Assembly (NCBI RefSeq): GCF_000257645.1
Contig: NZ_AJHJ01000005.1
Coordinates: 1-64,000 of the forward strand
Reading direction: 5' to 3'
Source: Serratia sp. M24T3
GTDB lineage: Bacteria > Pseudomonadota > Gammaproteobacteria > Enterobacterales > Enterobacteriaceae
DNA: 64,000 nucleotides
Shown here: positions 10,501-21,678 of the stretch, piece after piece
How positions within the stretch are numbered: the first letter of the stretch is position 1
Layout of the letters: the number at the start of each line of letters is the position of its first letter
Position numbers and translations under genes: made by a program
The notes under the pieces: generated by a model
Databases searched by the model: none
Told to the model about the DNA's origin: nothing
Seen by the model: the letters and a program-made list of their open reading frames with translations, nothing else

Positions 10501-11008
10501 CAAGCAGGGCACCACGGGTGGCAAACTCGCCGTGTTCCATCACCTGGTCGACACTGCGATAGCCCGCCTGCTCAAGCTGCGAACGGAGCTTGTCGCGTGA
10601 CAGGCGCTGGCCTTTCTTCATCACCAGTGCATGGCCGTGCAAAAACTCGTGCGGGCAAACGCGCTGCATCAGAGTATTCACCGGCAGAATAATAATTCCC
10701 CGTTCCATTGTCGGCAGTTGGTACAAGCTCGACAGGCGGGCAGAAATAATTTCCTGATGTGGGGAGAAACTGTCATAAGGCAGCGTTTCCCAGTCAGACA
10801 AACTGATGACTTTATGCTCGGTAAACTGCTGGATCTCATCGCGTAAACGCAGAGCATTCTGCATGTCAGGAGCGATAAGCATCACCGGACCTGGGTGGCG
10901 TTCACTGATTTGCGCACACTCCAGCGCACAGGCTGACCCCGTCAGTTGCCCGAGTTGGCGGGTGTCGCCGGGACGTTCTGGCAGTGAGTAACGCGTTCCT
11001 TGAGGCAT
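7559..11008 (-). CDS. mfd: Transcription-repair coupling factor Mfd
   Basis: Mfd is a DNA translocase that removes RNA polymerase stalled at lesions and recruits UvrA. The product has about 1149 residues, like E. coli Mfd (1148). The N-terminal UvrB-like part is followed by the RNA-polymerase-interacting domain, and then by the RecG-like helicase module with Walker A GDVGFGKTE and Walker B VDEEH. The C-terminal D7 domain follows. The ATG at 11008 is preferred to the one four codons upstream because it aligns with the E. coli N-terminus. In E. coli other genes separate it from ycfJ and ycfT separates it from lolC; here these are missing. Confidence 0.97.
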   Translation of the reverse strand: MPQGTRYSLPERPGDTRQLGQLTGSACALECAQISERHPGPVMLIAPDMQNALRLRDEIQQFTEHKVISLSDWETLPYDSFSPHQEIISARLSSLYQLPTMERGIIILPVNTLMQRVCPHEFLHGHALVMKKGQRLSRDKLRSQLEQAGYRSVDQVMEHGEFATRGALLDLYPMGSDEPFRIDFFDDEIDSLRLFDVDTQRTLSEVDFINLLPAHEFPTDKNAIELFRSQFREKFEVRRDAEHVYQQVTKGTFPAGIEYWQPLFFSQPLSSLFSYLPKNTLLLNTGDLEHAAERFWLDVVTRYESRRVDPMRPLVEPELLWLKVDGLFAELKQWPRVQLKTDELSAKAANTNLGYQTLPDLSVVPQNKAPMDNLRRFNESFSGSLVFSVESEGRRETLQDLLGRIKINPRLITRIEEVVAPGRYIMIGACEKGFLDTANQLALVCESDMLGERVARRRQDTRRAINTDTLIRNLAELRPGQPVVHLEHGVGRYLGLTTLEAGGIKAEYLILTYAGEDKLYVPVSSLHLISRYSGGADESAPLHKLGGEAWSKARQKAAEKVRDVAAELLDIYAQREAKTGFAFKHDKEQYQLFCQTFPFETTVDQSQAINAVLTDMTQPLAMDRLVCGDVGFGKTEVAMRAAFLAVSNNKQVAVLVPTTLLAQQHFDNFRDRFANWPIRIEMMSRFRSAKEQQTVLEEAIEGKVDIIIGTHKLLQSDLRWKDLGLLIVDEEHRFGVRHKERIKAMRADVDILTLTATPIPRTLNMAMSGMRDLSIIATPPARRLAVKTFVREYDSLVVREAILREILRGGQVYYLYNDVANIDKATERLAELVPEARIAIGHGQMRERDLERVMNDFHHQRFNVLVCTTIIETGIDIPSANTIIIERADHFGLAQLHQLRGRVGRSHHQAYAYLLTPNPKAMSVDAHKRLEAIASLEDLGAGFALATHDLEIRGAGELLGEGQSGQMSTIGFSLYMELLENAVEALKEGREPSLEDLTTSQTEVEMRMPALLPEEFIPDVNTRLSLYKRIASARTTQEVDELRVELIDRFGTLPDGARNLLSIAILRLKAKQLGIKRIEGNERGGFVDFSDKNRVNPSYLIGLLQKQPQVYRLDGPSKLKFMLDLTDRPKRLKFVDELLEEFAANQLPG

Positions 11009-11230
11009 TTTTTGAAGCATAAGCTATTTCGCTATCTCTTTAGTCGGCGGTAAGGGCCAGATTTATAAACCGTATCTTGCGATGGTGTTTACTATCAGGT
11101 CAATCCGATTTGTACACGACTCTTCATAAATAAAAGCCGCATAGTTACACCGTTAATGGTTCCATAAAGCGCATGTAGCCTTTATTATCCTTGATCACTT
11201 TGCAATGAGCTACTGCACTTAACGGATTTC

Positions 11231-12433
11231 ATGTATCAACCTGTCGCGTTATTTATCGGCCTGCGTTACATGCGCGGGCGTGCTTCAGACCGCTTTGGGC
11301 GGTTTGTCTCCTGGCTATCCACCATTGGCATTACCCTTGGGGTGATGGCGCTGGTCACTGTACTGTCGGTTATGAACGGATTTGAGAAAGAACTCGAAAG
11401 TAATATTTTGGGTCTCATGCCTCAAGCGTACATCACCACGCCGCAGGGATCGCTGAATCCACAACAAATTACCCACGATGACGCCGCAAAACTGCAGGGT
11501 GTGAATCGAGCTGTGCCGTTTACTACCGGCGATGTGGTGCTGCAAAGCCCCGCCAGCGTAGCAGTTGGCGTGATGCTGGGAATTGATCCGCAGCAAAAAG
11601 ACAATTTGTCCAATACGCTGGTGGGTGTGAGTCAGCAGGAGCTGCAGCCGGGTCAATTCAAGGTCATTCTTGGCGACCAGCTTGCGCAGCAGCTGAAAGT
11701 CAAGCGCGGCGACCAGCTGCGTCTGATGGTCACCAGCGTCAGCCAGTTTACGCCGATGGGCCGTATTCCCAGCCAGCGTCTGTTTACTGTAGCAGGCACT
11801 TTTGCTGCCAACAGCGAAGTTGATGGCTATGAGATGCTGGTCAATATTCAAGATGCTTCGCGCATGATGCTTTACCCGTTGGGCAACGTCACCGGCTGGC
11901 GTTTGTATCTGAATAAACCGCTGGATGTCGACTCACTGAGTACCCAGTCGTTGCCGAAGGGAACGCAGTGGAAAGACTGGCGCGAACGTCGCGGAGAGCT
12001 GTTCCAGGCGGTGCGCATGGAGAAAAATATGATGGGCCTGCTGCTTAGCCTGATTGTGGCGGTTGCGGCGTTCAACATTATTACTTCTCTTGGCCTGCTG
12101 GTGATGGAAAAGCAGGGCGAAGTCGCCATCCTGAAAACCCAAGGCCTGACTCGCCGGCAGATTATGGCGATCTTTATGGTGCAGGGTGCCAGCGCCGGTA
12201 TTATCGGAGCACTGCTTGGTGCCTTGCTGGGCGTGCTGCTTGCAACCCAACTTAACACCATCATGCCTGCGATTGGCGTATTGCTCGACGGCGCTTCATT
12301 GCCGGTGGCAATCGAGCCGACGCAGGTCGTGGTTATTGCGCTGGTGGCCATGGTCATCGCGTTGTTGTCTACGTTTTACCCTTCATGGCGCGCCGCCGCC
12401 GCCCAACCCGCAGAGGCTTTACGTTATGAGTGA
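11231..12433 (+). CDS. lolC: LolC, inner-membrane subunit of lipoprotein-releasing ABC transporter
   Basis: LolC with LolE and two LolD subunits extracts mature lipoproteins from the inner membrane and hands them to LolA. The 400-residue protein has the family layout: one membrane segment at about residues 25-48, a large periplasmic domain, and three membrane segments in the last 140 residues (FtsX/MacB type). It overlaps lolD by eight bases, which points to coupled translation in a lolCDE operon. Confidence 0.96.
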   Translation: MYQPVALFIGLRYMRGRASDRFGRFVSWLSTIGITLGVMALVTVLSVMNGFEKELESNILGLMPQAYITTPQGSLNPQQITHDDAAKLQGVNRAVPFTTGDVVLQSPASVAVGVMLGIDPQQKDNLSNTLVGVSQQELQPGQFKVILGDQLAQQLKVKRGDQLRLMVTSVSQFTPMGRIPSQRLFTVAGTFAANSEVDGYEMLVNIQDASRMMLYPLGNVTGWRLYLNKPLDVDSLSTQSLPKGTQWKDWRERRGELFQAVRMEKNMMGLLLSLIVAVAAFNIITSLGLLVMEKQGEVAILKTQGLTRRQIMAIFMVQGASAGIIGALLGALLGVLLATQLNTIMPAIGVLLDGASLPVAIEPTQVVVIALVAMVIALLSTFYPSWRAAAAQPAEALRYE

Positions 12434-13130
12434 TTCTTTGTTGTTGCAGTGCGAAAACCTCTGTAAAACTTACCAGGAAGGCAAACTGCATACTGACGTG
12501 CTGCGTAATGTTTCGTTTGCCATCAAGCCGGGTGAGATGATGGCGATTGTCGGCAGTTCTGGTTCTGGTAAAAGTACTTTGTTGCACCTGCTGGGCGGTC
12601 TGGACTCTCCCACTTCCGGCGAAGTGGTATTTAAAGGCAAGTCGCTTAACGAGATGTCTTCAGCCGCCAAGGCTGAATTGCGTAATCGTCAGTTGGGCTT
12701 TATCTACCAGTTCCACCACTTGCTGCCAGATTTCACGGCGCTGGAAAATGTGGCAATGCCGTTGCTGATTGGCAAAAACAAGGCTTCCGAAGTGCAGGAT
12801 AAAGCCCGTGAAATGCTGGCTGCTGTAGGGCTTGAGCATCGCAGCAAGCATCGTCCTTCCGAGCTGTCGGGCGGTGAGCGCCAGCGTGTGGCGATTGCTC
12901 GTGCGCTGGTGAATAACCCGTCTCTGGTACTGGCCGATGAACCGACCGGTAACCTTGACCAGAAAAATGCTGACAGCATTTTTGAACTGCTTGGTGAGCT
13001 TAACGTCCGTCAGGGCACGGCGTTTCTGGTGGTCACCCATGACTTGCAGTTGGCTAATCGTCTTAGCCGTCAGTTGGAAATGCGCGACGGCAAGTTACAG
13101 CAGGATTCTACCCTGCTGGGGGCGCGTTAA
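12426..13130 (+). CDS. lolD: LolD, ATPase subunit of lipoprotein-releasing ABC transporter
   Basis: A 234-residue ABC ATPase that powers lipoprotein release by LolCE. Walker [10 protein letters not shown] is at about residues 42-50, the Q-loop is IYQFHHLLP, the signature is LSGGERQR and Walker B is VLADEPTG. The ATG at 12426 lies inside the end of lolC and gives the E. coli-like length. Its stop codon overlaps the lolE start by one base. Confidence 0.97.
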   Translation: MSDSLLLQCENLCKTYQEGKLHTDVLRNVSFAIKPGEMMAIVGSSGSGKSTLLHLLGGLDSPTSGEVVFKGKSLNEMSSAAKAELRNRQLGFIYQFHHLLPDFTALENVAMPLLIGKNKASEVQDKAREMLAAVGLEHRSKHRPSELSGGERQRVAIARALVNNPSLVLADEPTGNLDQKNADSIFELLGELNVRQGTAFLVVTHDLQLANRLSRQLEMRDGKLQQDSTLLGAR

Positions 13131-14380
13131 TGTCAGCGATGCCTTTTTCCCTGCTTATCGGCCTGCGTTTTAGCCGTGGCCGCCGTCGTGGCGGCATGAT
13201 TTCACTCATTTCGGTGATTTCCACACTGGGAATCGCGCTGGGGGTGGCAGTATTGATCGTCGGCCTGAGTGCGATGAACGGTTTTGAACGTGAACTTAAA
13301 GATCGCGTGCTTGCGGTCGTGCCTCACGGGCAAATTAGTCCGGTCAATCAGCCTTTTAACGGCTGGCAGGGCGTAATGGATCGCGTTGAGAAGGTGCCGG
13401 GTATTGTTGCCGCCGCGCCTTATGTGCAGTTTAGCGGGCTGATTGAAAATGGTGCCAAGCTGCGTGCTTTACAGGTTAAAGGTGTTGATCCACAACAGGA
13501 AGGGCGCGTTAGCGCTGTGCCAAACTTCGTACAGGGCGACGCCTGGCAGAATTTTAAAGCCGGCGAGCAGCAGATAATCCTGGGTAAAGGGGTCGCTGAT
13601 GCCCTAAACGTCAAGCAGGGTGACTGGGTCACGGTCATGATCCCCAACAGTGACCCCGAAATGAAGCTGCTGCAGCCCAAGCGTATTCGTCTGCACGTCA
13701 CCGGTATTCTGCAATTAAGTGGTCAGCTCGATCACAGCATGGCGATGGTGCCGTTGGCCGATGCTCAGCAATATCAGGAGATGGGAACCAGCGTGACCGG
13801 AATCGACATCAAAGTTAACGATGTCTTTGCTGCCAACAAACTGGTTCGTGATGCGGGAGAGGTCACAAAAGCCTACGTTTACATTAGCAGTTGGATAGGT
13901 ACTTACGGTTATATGTATCGTGATATCCAGATGATCCGCGCCATTATGTTTCTGGCGATGGTGCTGGTGATCGGCGTGGCCTGCTTCAATATTGTCTCTA
14001 CGCTGGTGATGGCGGTCAAAGATAAAAGCAGCGATATTGCCGTGCTGAGAACCTTGGGCGCTAAAGACGGCCTGATCCGCGCGGTGTTTATCTGGTACGG
14101 TTTGATGGCCGGTTTGGTCGGCAGTGTTTGCGGCGTAGTGATCGGCGTGATTGCATCGCTGGAATTGACCAATATTATCAACGTATTGCAAAAACTGGTC
14201 GGGCATAAGTTTTTATCCGGTGATATTTATTTCATCGATTTTTTGCCATCGGAACTGCATTGGTTAGACGTGGTCAGCGTTTTGGCTACCGCACTGGTAT
14301 TGAGCCTGCTCGCCAGCTGGTATCCTGCGCGTCGCGCTAGCCGTATTGATCCCGCACGCGTGTTAAGCGGCGGTCAGTAA
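13130..14380 (+). CDS. lolE: LolE, inner-membrane subunit of lipoprotein-releasing ABC transporter
   Basis: LolE is the partner of LolC and contacts the outer-membrane lipoproteins during release. It is 416 residues long with one N-terminal and three C-terminal membrane segments around a periplasmic domain. The ATG overlaps the lolD TAA by one base (TAATG). In E. coli nagK follows lolE; here cobB follows directly. Confidence 0.97.
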   Translation: MSAMPFSLLIGLRFSRGRRRGGMISLISVISTLGIALGVAVLIVGLSAMNGFERELKDRVLAVVPHGQISPVNQPFNGWQGVMDRVEKVPGIVAAAPYVQFSGLIENGAKLRALQVKGVDPQQEGRVSAVPNFVQGDAWQNFKAGEQQIILGKGVADALNVKQGDWVTVMIPNSDPEMKLLQPKRIRLHVTGILQLSGQLDHSMAMVPLADAQQYQEMGTSVTGIDIKVNDVFAANKLVRDAGEVTKAYVYISSWIGTYGYMYRDIQMIRAIMFLAMVLVIGVACFNIVSTLVMAVKDKSSDIAVLRTLGAKDGLIRAVFIWYGLMAGLVGSVCGVVIGVIASLELTNIINVLQKLVGHKFLSGDIYFIDFLPSELHWLDVVSVLATALVLSLLASWYPARRASRIDPARVLSGGQ

Positions 14381-14432
14381 ACAATCTTAACGATTAAACA
14401 CGTTTTCCGAGTCAAGAAAAGGAGCGGTGAAT

Positions 14433-15263
14433 ATGCGCACAAGCCATCGGCTGCGTCGATTTCGCAAAAATAAGCGCATACGCCATCAGCGTTTTCGGTC
14501 AAATATCTTCCATCGCGACAGCATGGCCGCGGCGCAGTTAAAGAGACCGTTTGTTGTGGTGCTCACCGGAGCCGGAATTTCGGCCGAGTCAGGGATACGT
14601 ACTTTCCGCGCCGCAGACGGCCTGTGGGAAGAGCATAAAGTCGAAGACGTGGCGACGCCTGAAGGTTATCGCCGTGATCCACAGCTGGTGCAGGCGTTTT
14701 ACAATGCCCGCCGCCAACAGCTGCAGGAAGAAGAAATCAAACCTAATTCCGCGCACTACGCGCTGGCTACGTTGGAAGAGGCGTTGGGCGATAACTTTTT
14801 ACTGGTCACGCAAAACATTGATAACCTGCATGAGCGCGCAGGCAGTTCACGGATTTTGCATATGCATGGTGAATTGATGAAAGTGCGTTGTACCGAGTCC
14901 GGACAGGTATTTGACTGGCCCAAAGACTTATCGGTAGACGATCGCTGTCACTGTTGCCAGTTTCCGGCACCGCTGCGCCCGCATGTGGTGTGGTTTGGTG
15001 AGATGCCGGTGCGCATGGATGAAATTTATACGGCGCTTTCCAGGGCGGATTTCTTTATCGCTATCGGTACTTCTGGCCACGTTTATCCGGCTGCAGGATT
15101 TGTTCACGAAGCTCGCATACAGGGAGCTCACACCTTTGAACTTAACCTTGAGCCTAGCCAGGTCGAGAGCCAGTTTGACGAGCGTATTTACGGCCTGGCC
15201 AGCGAGGTAGTGCCGGAGTTTGTGCACGCCTTCCTAACCAATAAGAGTGAAAGTTGGGGTTAA
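14433..15263 (+). CDS. cobB: NAD-dependent protein deacylase CobB (sirtuin)
   Basis: CobB removes acetyl and succinyl groups from lysines using NAD, for example on acetyl-CoA synthetase. The NAD-binding [14 protein letters not shown], the [12 protein letters not shown] segment and the catalytic HMHGEL histidine are all present. The zinc site is reduced to a C-x-C-like cluster around HCCQFPAP, as in E. coli. A basic N-terminal extension (about residues 1-30) matches the long form of E. coli CobB. ATG at 14433 is preferred to GTG at 14427; AAGGAG lies a few bases upstream. Confidence 0.94.
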   Translation: MRTSHRLRRFRKNKRIRHQRFRSNIFHRDSMAAAQLKRPFVVVLTGAGISAESGIRTFRAADGLWEEHKVEDVATPEGYRRDPQLVQAFYNARRQQLQEEEIKPNSAHYALATLEEALGDNFLLVTQNIDNLHERAGSSRILHMHGELMKVRCTESGQVFDWPKDLSVDDRCHCCQFPAPLRPHVVWFGEMPVRMDEIYTALSRADFFIAIGTSGHVYPAAGFVHEARIQGAHTFELNLEPSQVESQFDERIYGLASEVVPEFVHAFLTNKSESWG

Positions 15264-15287
15264 ATCTCGGGTTCCAGTAACGCAAGG

Positions 15288-15322
15288 TATAATGACCTGA
15301 AGCAATATCCGTGATATTCAGG
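15288..15322 (+). promoter_or_regulatory. pepT promoter region: -10 hexamer and inverted repeat
   Basis: TATAAT at 15288-15293 is a good -10 for pepT. Just downstream, CCTGAA and TTCAGG (15296-15322) flank a nested AATAT-CCGTG-ATATT repeat, which lies in the first transcribed bases. pepT is an anaerobically induced (FNR-dependent) gene in Salmonella, but this repeat is not an FNR site; what binds it, if anything, is unknown. Confidence 0.4.
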
Positions 15323-15362
15323 CTGCGCATAATGAGGTCTTATCGCCTCTGGATGCCTGAAT

Positions 15363-16592
15363 ATGGATATGTTACTGGAACGCTTCTTGCACTATCTGAC
15401 TTTTGATACCCAATCAAAAGTGAACGCCAAGTCTACCCCAAGCAGTGACGGGCAAACCCGACTCGCTTACTCACTGCGGGACGAACTTATCTCTTTAGGA
15501 TTCGACGCGGTAACGTTAAGCCCCAAAGGCTGCGTAATGGCAACCCTTGCCACCAACGTCAGCTGGCCGGTGCCAACTCTGGGGTTTATCGCCCATCTGG
15601 ATACTTCGCCTGATTTTTCCGGCAAAAATGTCAACCCACAGATTATCGAAAACTATCGCGGTGGTGATGTCGCACTGGGTCAGGGAGAAGAGTATCTCTC
15701 ACCAGTGATGTTTCCTGTCATGCACCAGCTGCTGGGCCAAACATTAATCACCACCGACGGTAAATCTCTGCTCGGTGCCGATGACAAAGCCGGGATTGCA
15801 GAAATAATTACTGCCATGCAGCGTCTGAAAAACAGCAATCTGCCGCACGGCACGCTGCGTATGGCTTTTACGCCCGATGAAGAGATTGGCAAGGGCGCGC
15901 AGAATTTTGATGTTGAGCAGTTTGCAGCCGATTGGGCCTATACCGTTGATGGTGGCGGGCTGGGCGAGCTTGAATTCGAAAATTTTAATGCTGCTTCAGC
16001 TACCATAAAAATCGTCGGTAACAGTGTGCATCCCGGAAGTGCGAAAGGAGTGATGGTCAATGCCCTGTCATTGGCGATGCGTTTTCATCTCGCTTTACCT
16101 GATGATCAAACACCGGAAACCACCTCTGACTATCAAGGGTTTTATCATCTTACCAGCGTCAAGGGCACGGTAGAGCGCGCCGAAATGCATTACATCGTGC
16201 GTGATTTTGACCACGCAGGATTTTCTTCGCGTAAACAGAAGATGGTGGAAGTGGCTGAGTGGGTAGGAAAAGGGCTGCATCCTGATTGTTATATTGAAGT
16301 GACGTTGGATGACCATTACTACAACATGCGCGATGAAATCCTCAAACATCCGCACACCATCGAATTGGCGAAGCGGGCAATGACAGATTGCAATATCAAA
16401 CCTGTAATCAGGCCTATTCGCGGCGGCACCGATGGAGCACAGCTCTCGTTTCGCGGATTACCCTGCCCGAATATTTTCACCGGTGGCTATAACTTCCACG
16501 GCAAGCATGAGTTCATTACTTTGCAGGGAATGGAAAGTGCGGTTGAGGTGATCATGCGTTTGGCACAATTGGTGGCTGAGGATCATCGTTGA
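15363..16592 (+). CDS. pepT: Peptidase T (tripeptide aminopeptidase)
   Basis: PepT is a cytoplasmic M20-family zinc aminopeptidase that releases the N-terminal residue of tripeptides. The first metal-ligand histidine is in [11 protein letters not shown], the bridging aspartate in LLGADDKAG and the catalytic glutamate pair in PDEEIGKG. At 409 residues it matches the E. coli enzyme (408). The Shine-Dalgarno sequence before ATG 15363 is weak. Confidence 0.97.
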   Translation: MDMLLERFLHYLTFDTQSKVNAKSTPSSDGQTRLAYSLRDELISLGFDAVTLSPKGCVMATLATNVSWPVPTLGFIAHLDTSPDFSGKNVNPQIIENYRGGDVALGQGEEYLSPVMFPVMHQLLGQTLITTDGKSLLGADDKAGIAEIITAMQRLKNSNLPHGTLRMAFTPDEEIGKGAQNFDVEQFAADWAYTVDGGGLGELEFENFNAASATIKIVGNSVHPGSAKGVMVNALSLAMRFHLALPDDQTPETTSDYQGFYHLTSVKGTVERAEMHYIVRDFDHAGFSSRKQKMVEVAEWVGKGLHPDCYIEVTLDDHYYNMRDEILKHPHTIELAKRAMTDCNIKPVIRPIRGGTDGAQLSFRGLPCPNIFTGGYNFHGKHEFITLQGMESAVEVIMRLAQLVAEDHR

Positions 16593-16639
16593 TCCTGGTC
16601 TTCCCCCGCAAGCAGGGGAAGGAACCAGCAGCGTTAATA

Positions 16640-17761
16640 TTATTCGTTAAAATACCAGTAGCCGTTGTTTACCAGAGCACAAAGCAGTGCAAGGAAGGAA
16701 GGATCTTCCATCGCATCGCCGAGCATAGCGTGGGTAACAGTCAGATTACGGCTCAATGCATCAGTCGCATGCAGATGCTCAGTCTCAATCTTTTCGCCGT
16801 TTACGTAGCAACGATCGCCAACACGCAGCACGCGCAGGCCACCGAGACGTTGCAGCGTTTCGCCTGCTTCCAGCAATTCGTAAACTTCACCAGGCTGATA
16901 AGGCGGCTCGGGTGGCGCAACGTCAAGCTCATGGCGCGATTGGGAAATAAATTCACCCATCCAATTGTTGAAGTGCTCAGGGTTGCCTATCAGATCCTGC
17001 ATCATGCTGCGCATACCGTCGAGCTCGTGTTGCTGGATCTCGGCAGAGTTTTCGCGTTTCACCAAGTCTGCATCGGTATAGCGTTTGCCACCTAATTCAC
17101 GTGACAAAACGTAATCTGCAAAGCCGCTTATCATCTCGCGCGAACTTGGCGCACGGAAGCCAACGGAATAGTTGATGGCATTTTCCAGTGAGTAACCTTC
17201 GTGCGGGAAACCTGGTGGAATATAGATAATATCGCCCGGTTCCATCTCTTCATCGATGATGGCATCGAAAGGCTCAACCTGCAGCAGATCAGGATGAGGC
17301 GTGTGCTGCTTCATCGGGATCTTCTCGCCTACTCGCCAGCGACGACGGCCAGTGCCCTGAATGATAAATACATCGTATTGGTCAAGATGTGGGCCAACGC
17401 CGCCGCCGGGAACCGAGAAGGAGATCATCAGATCATCCATGCGCCAATCGGGTATCTGGCGGAAAGGGCGCATCAGGCGTGCTGAAGGCTCGTGCCAATG
17501 ATCGACAGCCTGAACAAGAATCGACCAGTTGTTTTCGCCAAGGTGATCATAGCTTTCGAAAGGACCGTGTTTCACATCCCAGCGCCCTTGGTCATGGCTG
17601 ACCAAACGGCTATCGACTTCATTTTCCATGGCAAGACCTGCCAGTTCGTCGGGAGAAATCGGATCGATAAAGTTTTTAAAGCCGCGTTTAAGCAGGACTG
17701 GACGTTTTTGCCAATAACGAGCAAAAAATTCGTCCCAGTCTAAATCAAGTTGATAATCCAT
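16640..17761 (-). CDS. roxA: Ribosomal protein uL16 arginine 3-hydroxylase RoxA (YcfD)
   Basis: RoxA is a JmjC-type 2-oxoglutarate and iron-dependent oxygenase that hydroxylates an arginine of ribosomal protein L16. The HxD iron ligands are in GPHLDQYDVF (about residues 123-132), and the distal histidine follows in PPGFPHEGYS. The C-terminal third is the dimerisation and winged-helix region. It is transcribed away from pepT's strand and next to phoPQ, as in E. coli. Confidence 0.95.
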   Translation of the reverse strand: MDYQLDLDWDEFFARYWQKRPVLLKRGFKNFIDPISPDELAGLAMENEVDSRLVSHDQGRWDVKHGPFESYDHLGENNWSILVQAVDHWHEPSARLMRPFRQIPDWRMDDLMISFSVPGGGVGPHLDQYDVFIIQGTGRRRWRVGEKIPMKQHTPHPDLLQVEPFDAIIDEEMEPGDIIYIPPGFPHEGYSLENAINYSVGFRAPSSREMISGFADYVLSRELGGKRYTDADLVKRENSAEIQQHELDGMRSMMQDLIGNPEHFNNWMGEFISQSRHELDVAPPEPPYQPGEVYELLEAGETLQRLGGLRVLRVGDRCYVNGEKIETEHLHATDALSRNLTVTHAMLGDAMEDPSFLALLCALVNNGYWYFNE

Positions 17762-17885
17762 TTAGTTTTTCCACGGATTGCTAAAGTCTGTGATGGATTA
17801 TAACGGAACATCGCGGTGCTGGCTTAGGCAATCGCCAGCAAATTTGTACAATGGTGCGTCAATCACATCATGTTGGCACGCTAAA

Positions 17886-19340
17886 TCAGGATTGATCGCT
17901 GTCATGCTGCTGGCCAAAGCAGATGCGCATGCTGGCACCCCCCAACTCACTTTCACCGATCAGGATCTTGCCATCATACTGCTCGATAATTTCGCTGGCG
18001 AGAGACAGCCCAAGACCCTGACCAGGTCGCAGAGTATCCGCTCGCTGTCCTCGTTTGAAAATTAGCTCACGCTGATGTTCAGCAATTCCAGGGCCGTCGT
18101 CCTCAACCAAAATCACTAGCTCGTTTTCAGTGTGCACCGCGCTGATTTCTACAAATTCAAGACAGTATTTGCAGGCGTTGTCGATGACATTGCCCAGAAT
18201 CTCCATGAAATCGTTTTTTTCGCCGATAAAGGTGATTTCCGGTGAAATGTCTACCGTTAGCTCAACGCCTTTTCGTTGATAAACCTTATTCAGCGCCGAA
18301 CACAGGCTGTCGAGTAACGCAGGAACCGAGTGGATTTCTCGCACCAGAATCAAATGTTCGGAACGCAACGTGGCGCGATGCAGGTAATAGCCAATCTGTT
18401 GTGAAATACGGCTGATCTGCTCGAGCATGATCGGTTCGGCTTTCTCGATTGTCATCTGCTGGCTGTTACGCAGAGAGCGCAGGGTGGTCTGTAACACCGC
18501 CAGAGGTGTTTTCAGACTATGAGTCAGGTCGGCAAGTGTCGTGCGGTAACGGTCATAACGACTACGTTCGCTGCTGAGCAAAATATTCAGGTTACGCACC
18601 AGCCCGCGCAGTTCGTGCGGCGTGTGCTCGTCAAGCAGTTCACGCTCTTTGGTTTCCAGCTCGGCAACCTGTCCGATGAGCGCCTTGATGGGTCTCAGGC
18701 TCCAATAGGCCACCAGCCACAGCAGTGGCACCACCAGCAGCAAGTTGGCGAGCAGCACATAGCTAAACCATTCCCACACTAGGTCAGAGTGCTGCAATTC
18801 TTGCGGAATACTGTCGATGACCACGATATTCAGCGCCGGTAAACGAGAGGTCGCCGCATAGGTATTGACCGCCACCGAGTGCGTCATTGCCGTGGCGTTG
18901 TTGGCATCATAATTTTTGAGCTGATTCTGTGCGCGCGGATTATTGCCTACTACTTCACTGGAGGTGAGTGGGTCGGTGTCCAGATCGTAAAAGCCGGCTT
19001 TGTTCAGCCAGCTTTTTTGTATTTGCGCCTCAAGATCCGGCACGCGGCGCTGCGCCCAGAGTAGCTTGCCGTTATTGTCGTAGATAAATACTAGCGTCGG
19101 GAAGTTGAGATCCAAATCCGGGGGCACATTGATGCTGAGTTTGTTGTCTCGCCATTGGGCAAGGCTAAAAAACAGGTTACTTTCACCGCGCAGCAGGCGG
19201 TAAGCCGTTTTATCAAAGCTCACCATGTAGCCGACCACCGCCACCAGGCCATAGGCCAGTGAAAGGGCAAGCACCACCGCCGCAGTCGCCATCATATAGC
19301 GCGAACGCAGCGAGAACGGATTTTTACTCTTGGATCTCAT
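17886..19340 (-). CDS. phoQ: Sensor histidine kinase PhoQ with a reduced acidic patch
   Basis: PhoQ senses low divalent cations, acid pH and cationic peptides and phosphorylates PhoP. Two membrane segments (about residues 14-38 and 190-212) enclose the periplasmic sensor. HAMP, the phospho-acceptor histidine in [13 protein letters not shown] and the ATP-binding N, G1 and G2 boxes ([25 protein letters not shown]) follow. The oddity is in the sensor: where E. coli has the acidic run EDDDDAE just before MTHSVAVN, this protein has NYDANNATA with a single acid. The ATG at 19340, five bases after the phoP stop, is chosen over TTG at 19349. Confidence 0.95.
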   Translation of the reverse strand: MRSKSKNPFSLRSRYMMATAAVVLALSLAYGLVAVVGYMVSFDKTAYRLLRGESNLFFSLAQWRDNKLSINVPPDLDLNFPTLVFIYDNNGKLLWAQRRVPDLEAQIQKSWLNKAGFYDLDTDPLTSSEVVGNNPRAQNQLKNYDANNATAMTHSVAVNTYAATSRLPALNIVVIDSIPQELQHSDLVWEWFSYVLLANLLLVVPLLWLVAYWSLRPIKALIGQVAELETKERELLDEHTPHELRGLVRNLNILLSSERSRYDRYRTTLADLTHSLKTPLAVLQTTLRSLRNSQQMTIEKAEPIMLEQISRISQQIGYYLHRATLRSEHLILVREIHSVPALLDSLCSALNKVYQRKGVELTVDISPEITFIGEKNDFMEILGNVIDNACKYCLEFVEISAVHTENELVILVEDDGPGIAEHQRELIFKRGQRADTLRPGQGLGLSLASEIIEQYDGKILIGESELGGASMRICFGQQHDSDQS

Positions 19341-19345
19341 TAGAT

Positions 19346-20020
19346 TCAAGGCCGAATATCAAAGCGATAACCTTGACCTCGAACCGTTGTAATCACCTCG
19401 ACCGGATGTTCAACCTGCAGTTTTTTACGTAAGCGACCCATCAAAACGTCAACGGTGTGGCTCTCGCGCAGTTCGGCATCGGGGTAAAGCTGCAACATCA
19501 GGCTGTCTTTGCTGACTACTTTTCCAGCATTGCGGATCAACGTTTCAATGATGGTGTATTCAAAAGCGGTAAGTTTAACCGGTTGATCGTTAACGGTAAG
19601 CTCACGACGAGACAGGTCAATACTGAACGGCGGCAGGGCAATGACCTGTGAGGCAAGCCCGCTGTTGCGGCGCATCAAGGCCTGCATGCGAGCAATGACT
19701 TCTTCCAGATGAAAAGGCTTGGTGACGTAATCGTCGGCACCGGCTTCCAGCACCGCAACTTTGTCTTGCCAGCTTTCACGCGCAGTCAGTACTAGAATCG
19801 GCAATTTTACCTGATGATTGCGCCAGCGCTGGATCATGCTGAGTCCGTCTTCACCGGGCAAACCCAGATCGACGATAGCGATATCCGGCGCATGTTCCTG
19901 CAGAAAATAGTCGGCCTCTTTGGCATCCTCTGCGGAATCTACCTGATTACCCATTTCCCGCAGCTGCACAGAAAGGTGATGGCGCAAAAGCGCATTATCT
20001 TCAACGACTAAAATTCGCAT
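19346..20020 (-). CDS. phoP: Response regulator PhoP
   Basis: PhoP is an OmpR-family regulator of Mg2+ homeostasis, lipid A modification and acid or peptide stress. The N-terminal receiver has the acidic pair VVEDN, the phospho-acceptor aspartate in [11 protein letters not shown] and the conserved lysine in VTKPFH. The C-terminal winged helix ends with [12 protein letters not shown]. The 224-residue length is typical. It is first in a phoPQ operon with PhoP-box-like sites upstream, so autoregulation is likely. Confidence 0.97.
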   Translation of the reverse strand: MRILVVEDNALLRHHLSVQLREMGNQVDSAEDAKEADYFLQEHAPDIAIVDLGLPGEDGLSMIQRWRNHQVKLPILVLTARESWQDKVAVLEAGADDYVTKPFHLEEVIARMQALMRRNSGLASQVIALPPFSIDLSRRELTVNDQPVKLTAFEYTIIETLIRNAGKVVSKDSLMLQLYPDAELRESHTVDVLMGRLRKKLQVEHPVEVITTVRGQGYRFDIRP

Positions 20021-20048
20021 AACGTTCTCCGGTTTCGGCTAAGGCTCA

Positions 20049-20082
20049 TTATGATCGTCATAAGATAAACCTGTTATCAACC
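20049..20082 (-). promoter_or_regulatory. PhoP box and -10 of the phoPQ promoter
   Basis: On the minus strand GGTTGA-TAACA-GGTTTA (20082 down to 20066) has the 6-5-6 spacing of a PhoP box. The hexamer CATAAT (20054-20049) follows 11-12 bases later, at the distance seen in PhoP-activated promoters. The arrangement closely resembles the E. coli phoP promoter. Confidence 0.75.
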
Positions 20083-20097
20083 ATAAGGTGGAAAATA

Positions 20098-20114
20098 TAA
20101 ACGAAATATAAATG
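20098..20114 (-). promoter_or_regulatory. Second PhoP-box-like repeat upstream of phoP
   Basis: On the minus strand CATTTA-TATTT-CGTTTA has the same 6-5-6 geometry and lies 16 bases upstream of the better box. It is a weaker match and could be chance in an AT-rich region. Confidence 0.35.
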
Positions 20115-20234
20115 AGAAACGGAAGGCGCGTCGGGTTATTTGTTCATAACGTTACGAAATCGGGCGAGAGTTAAAAAAATAGGGCAAAAACGCGTGGTTT
20201 CTGCCCCATCGAACTTATTTTGAACTGACGAGGA

Positions 20235-21641
<1,407 letters not shown>

Positions 21642-21678
21642 TCATACCTGCTTGCAGCAGGTATAACAAATCAGATTT

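Noticed and set aside
16589..17095. 168-codon open frame on the plus strand opposite roxA
   Set aside because: It lies entirely antisense to a well-conserved gene, has no ribosome-binding site and no domain pattern.
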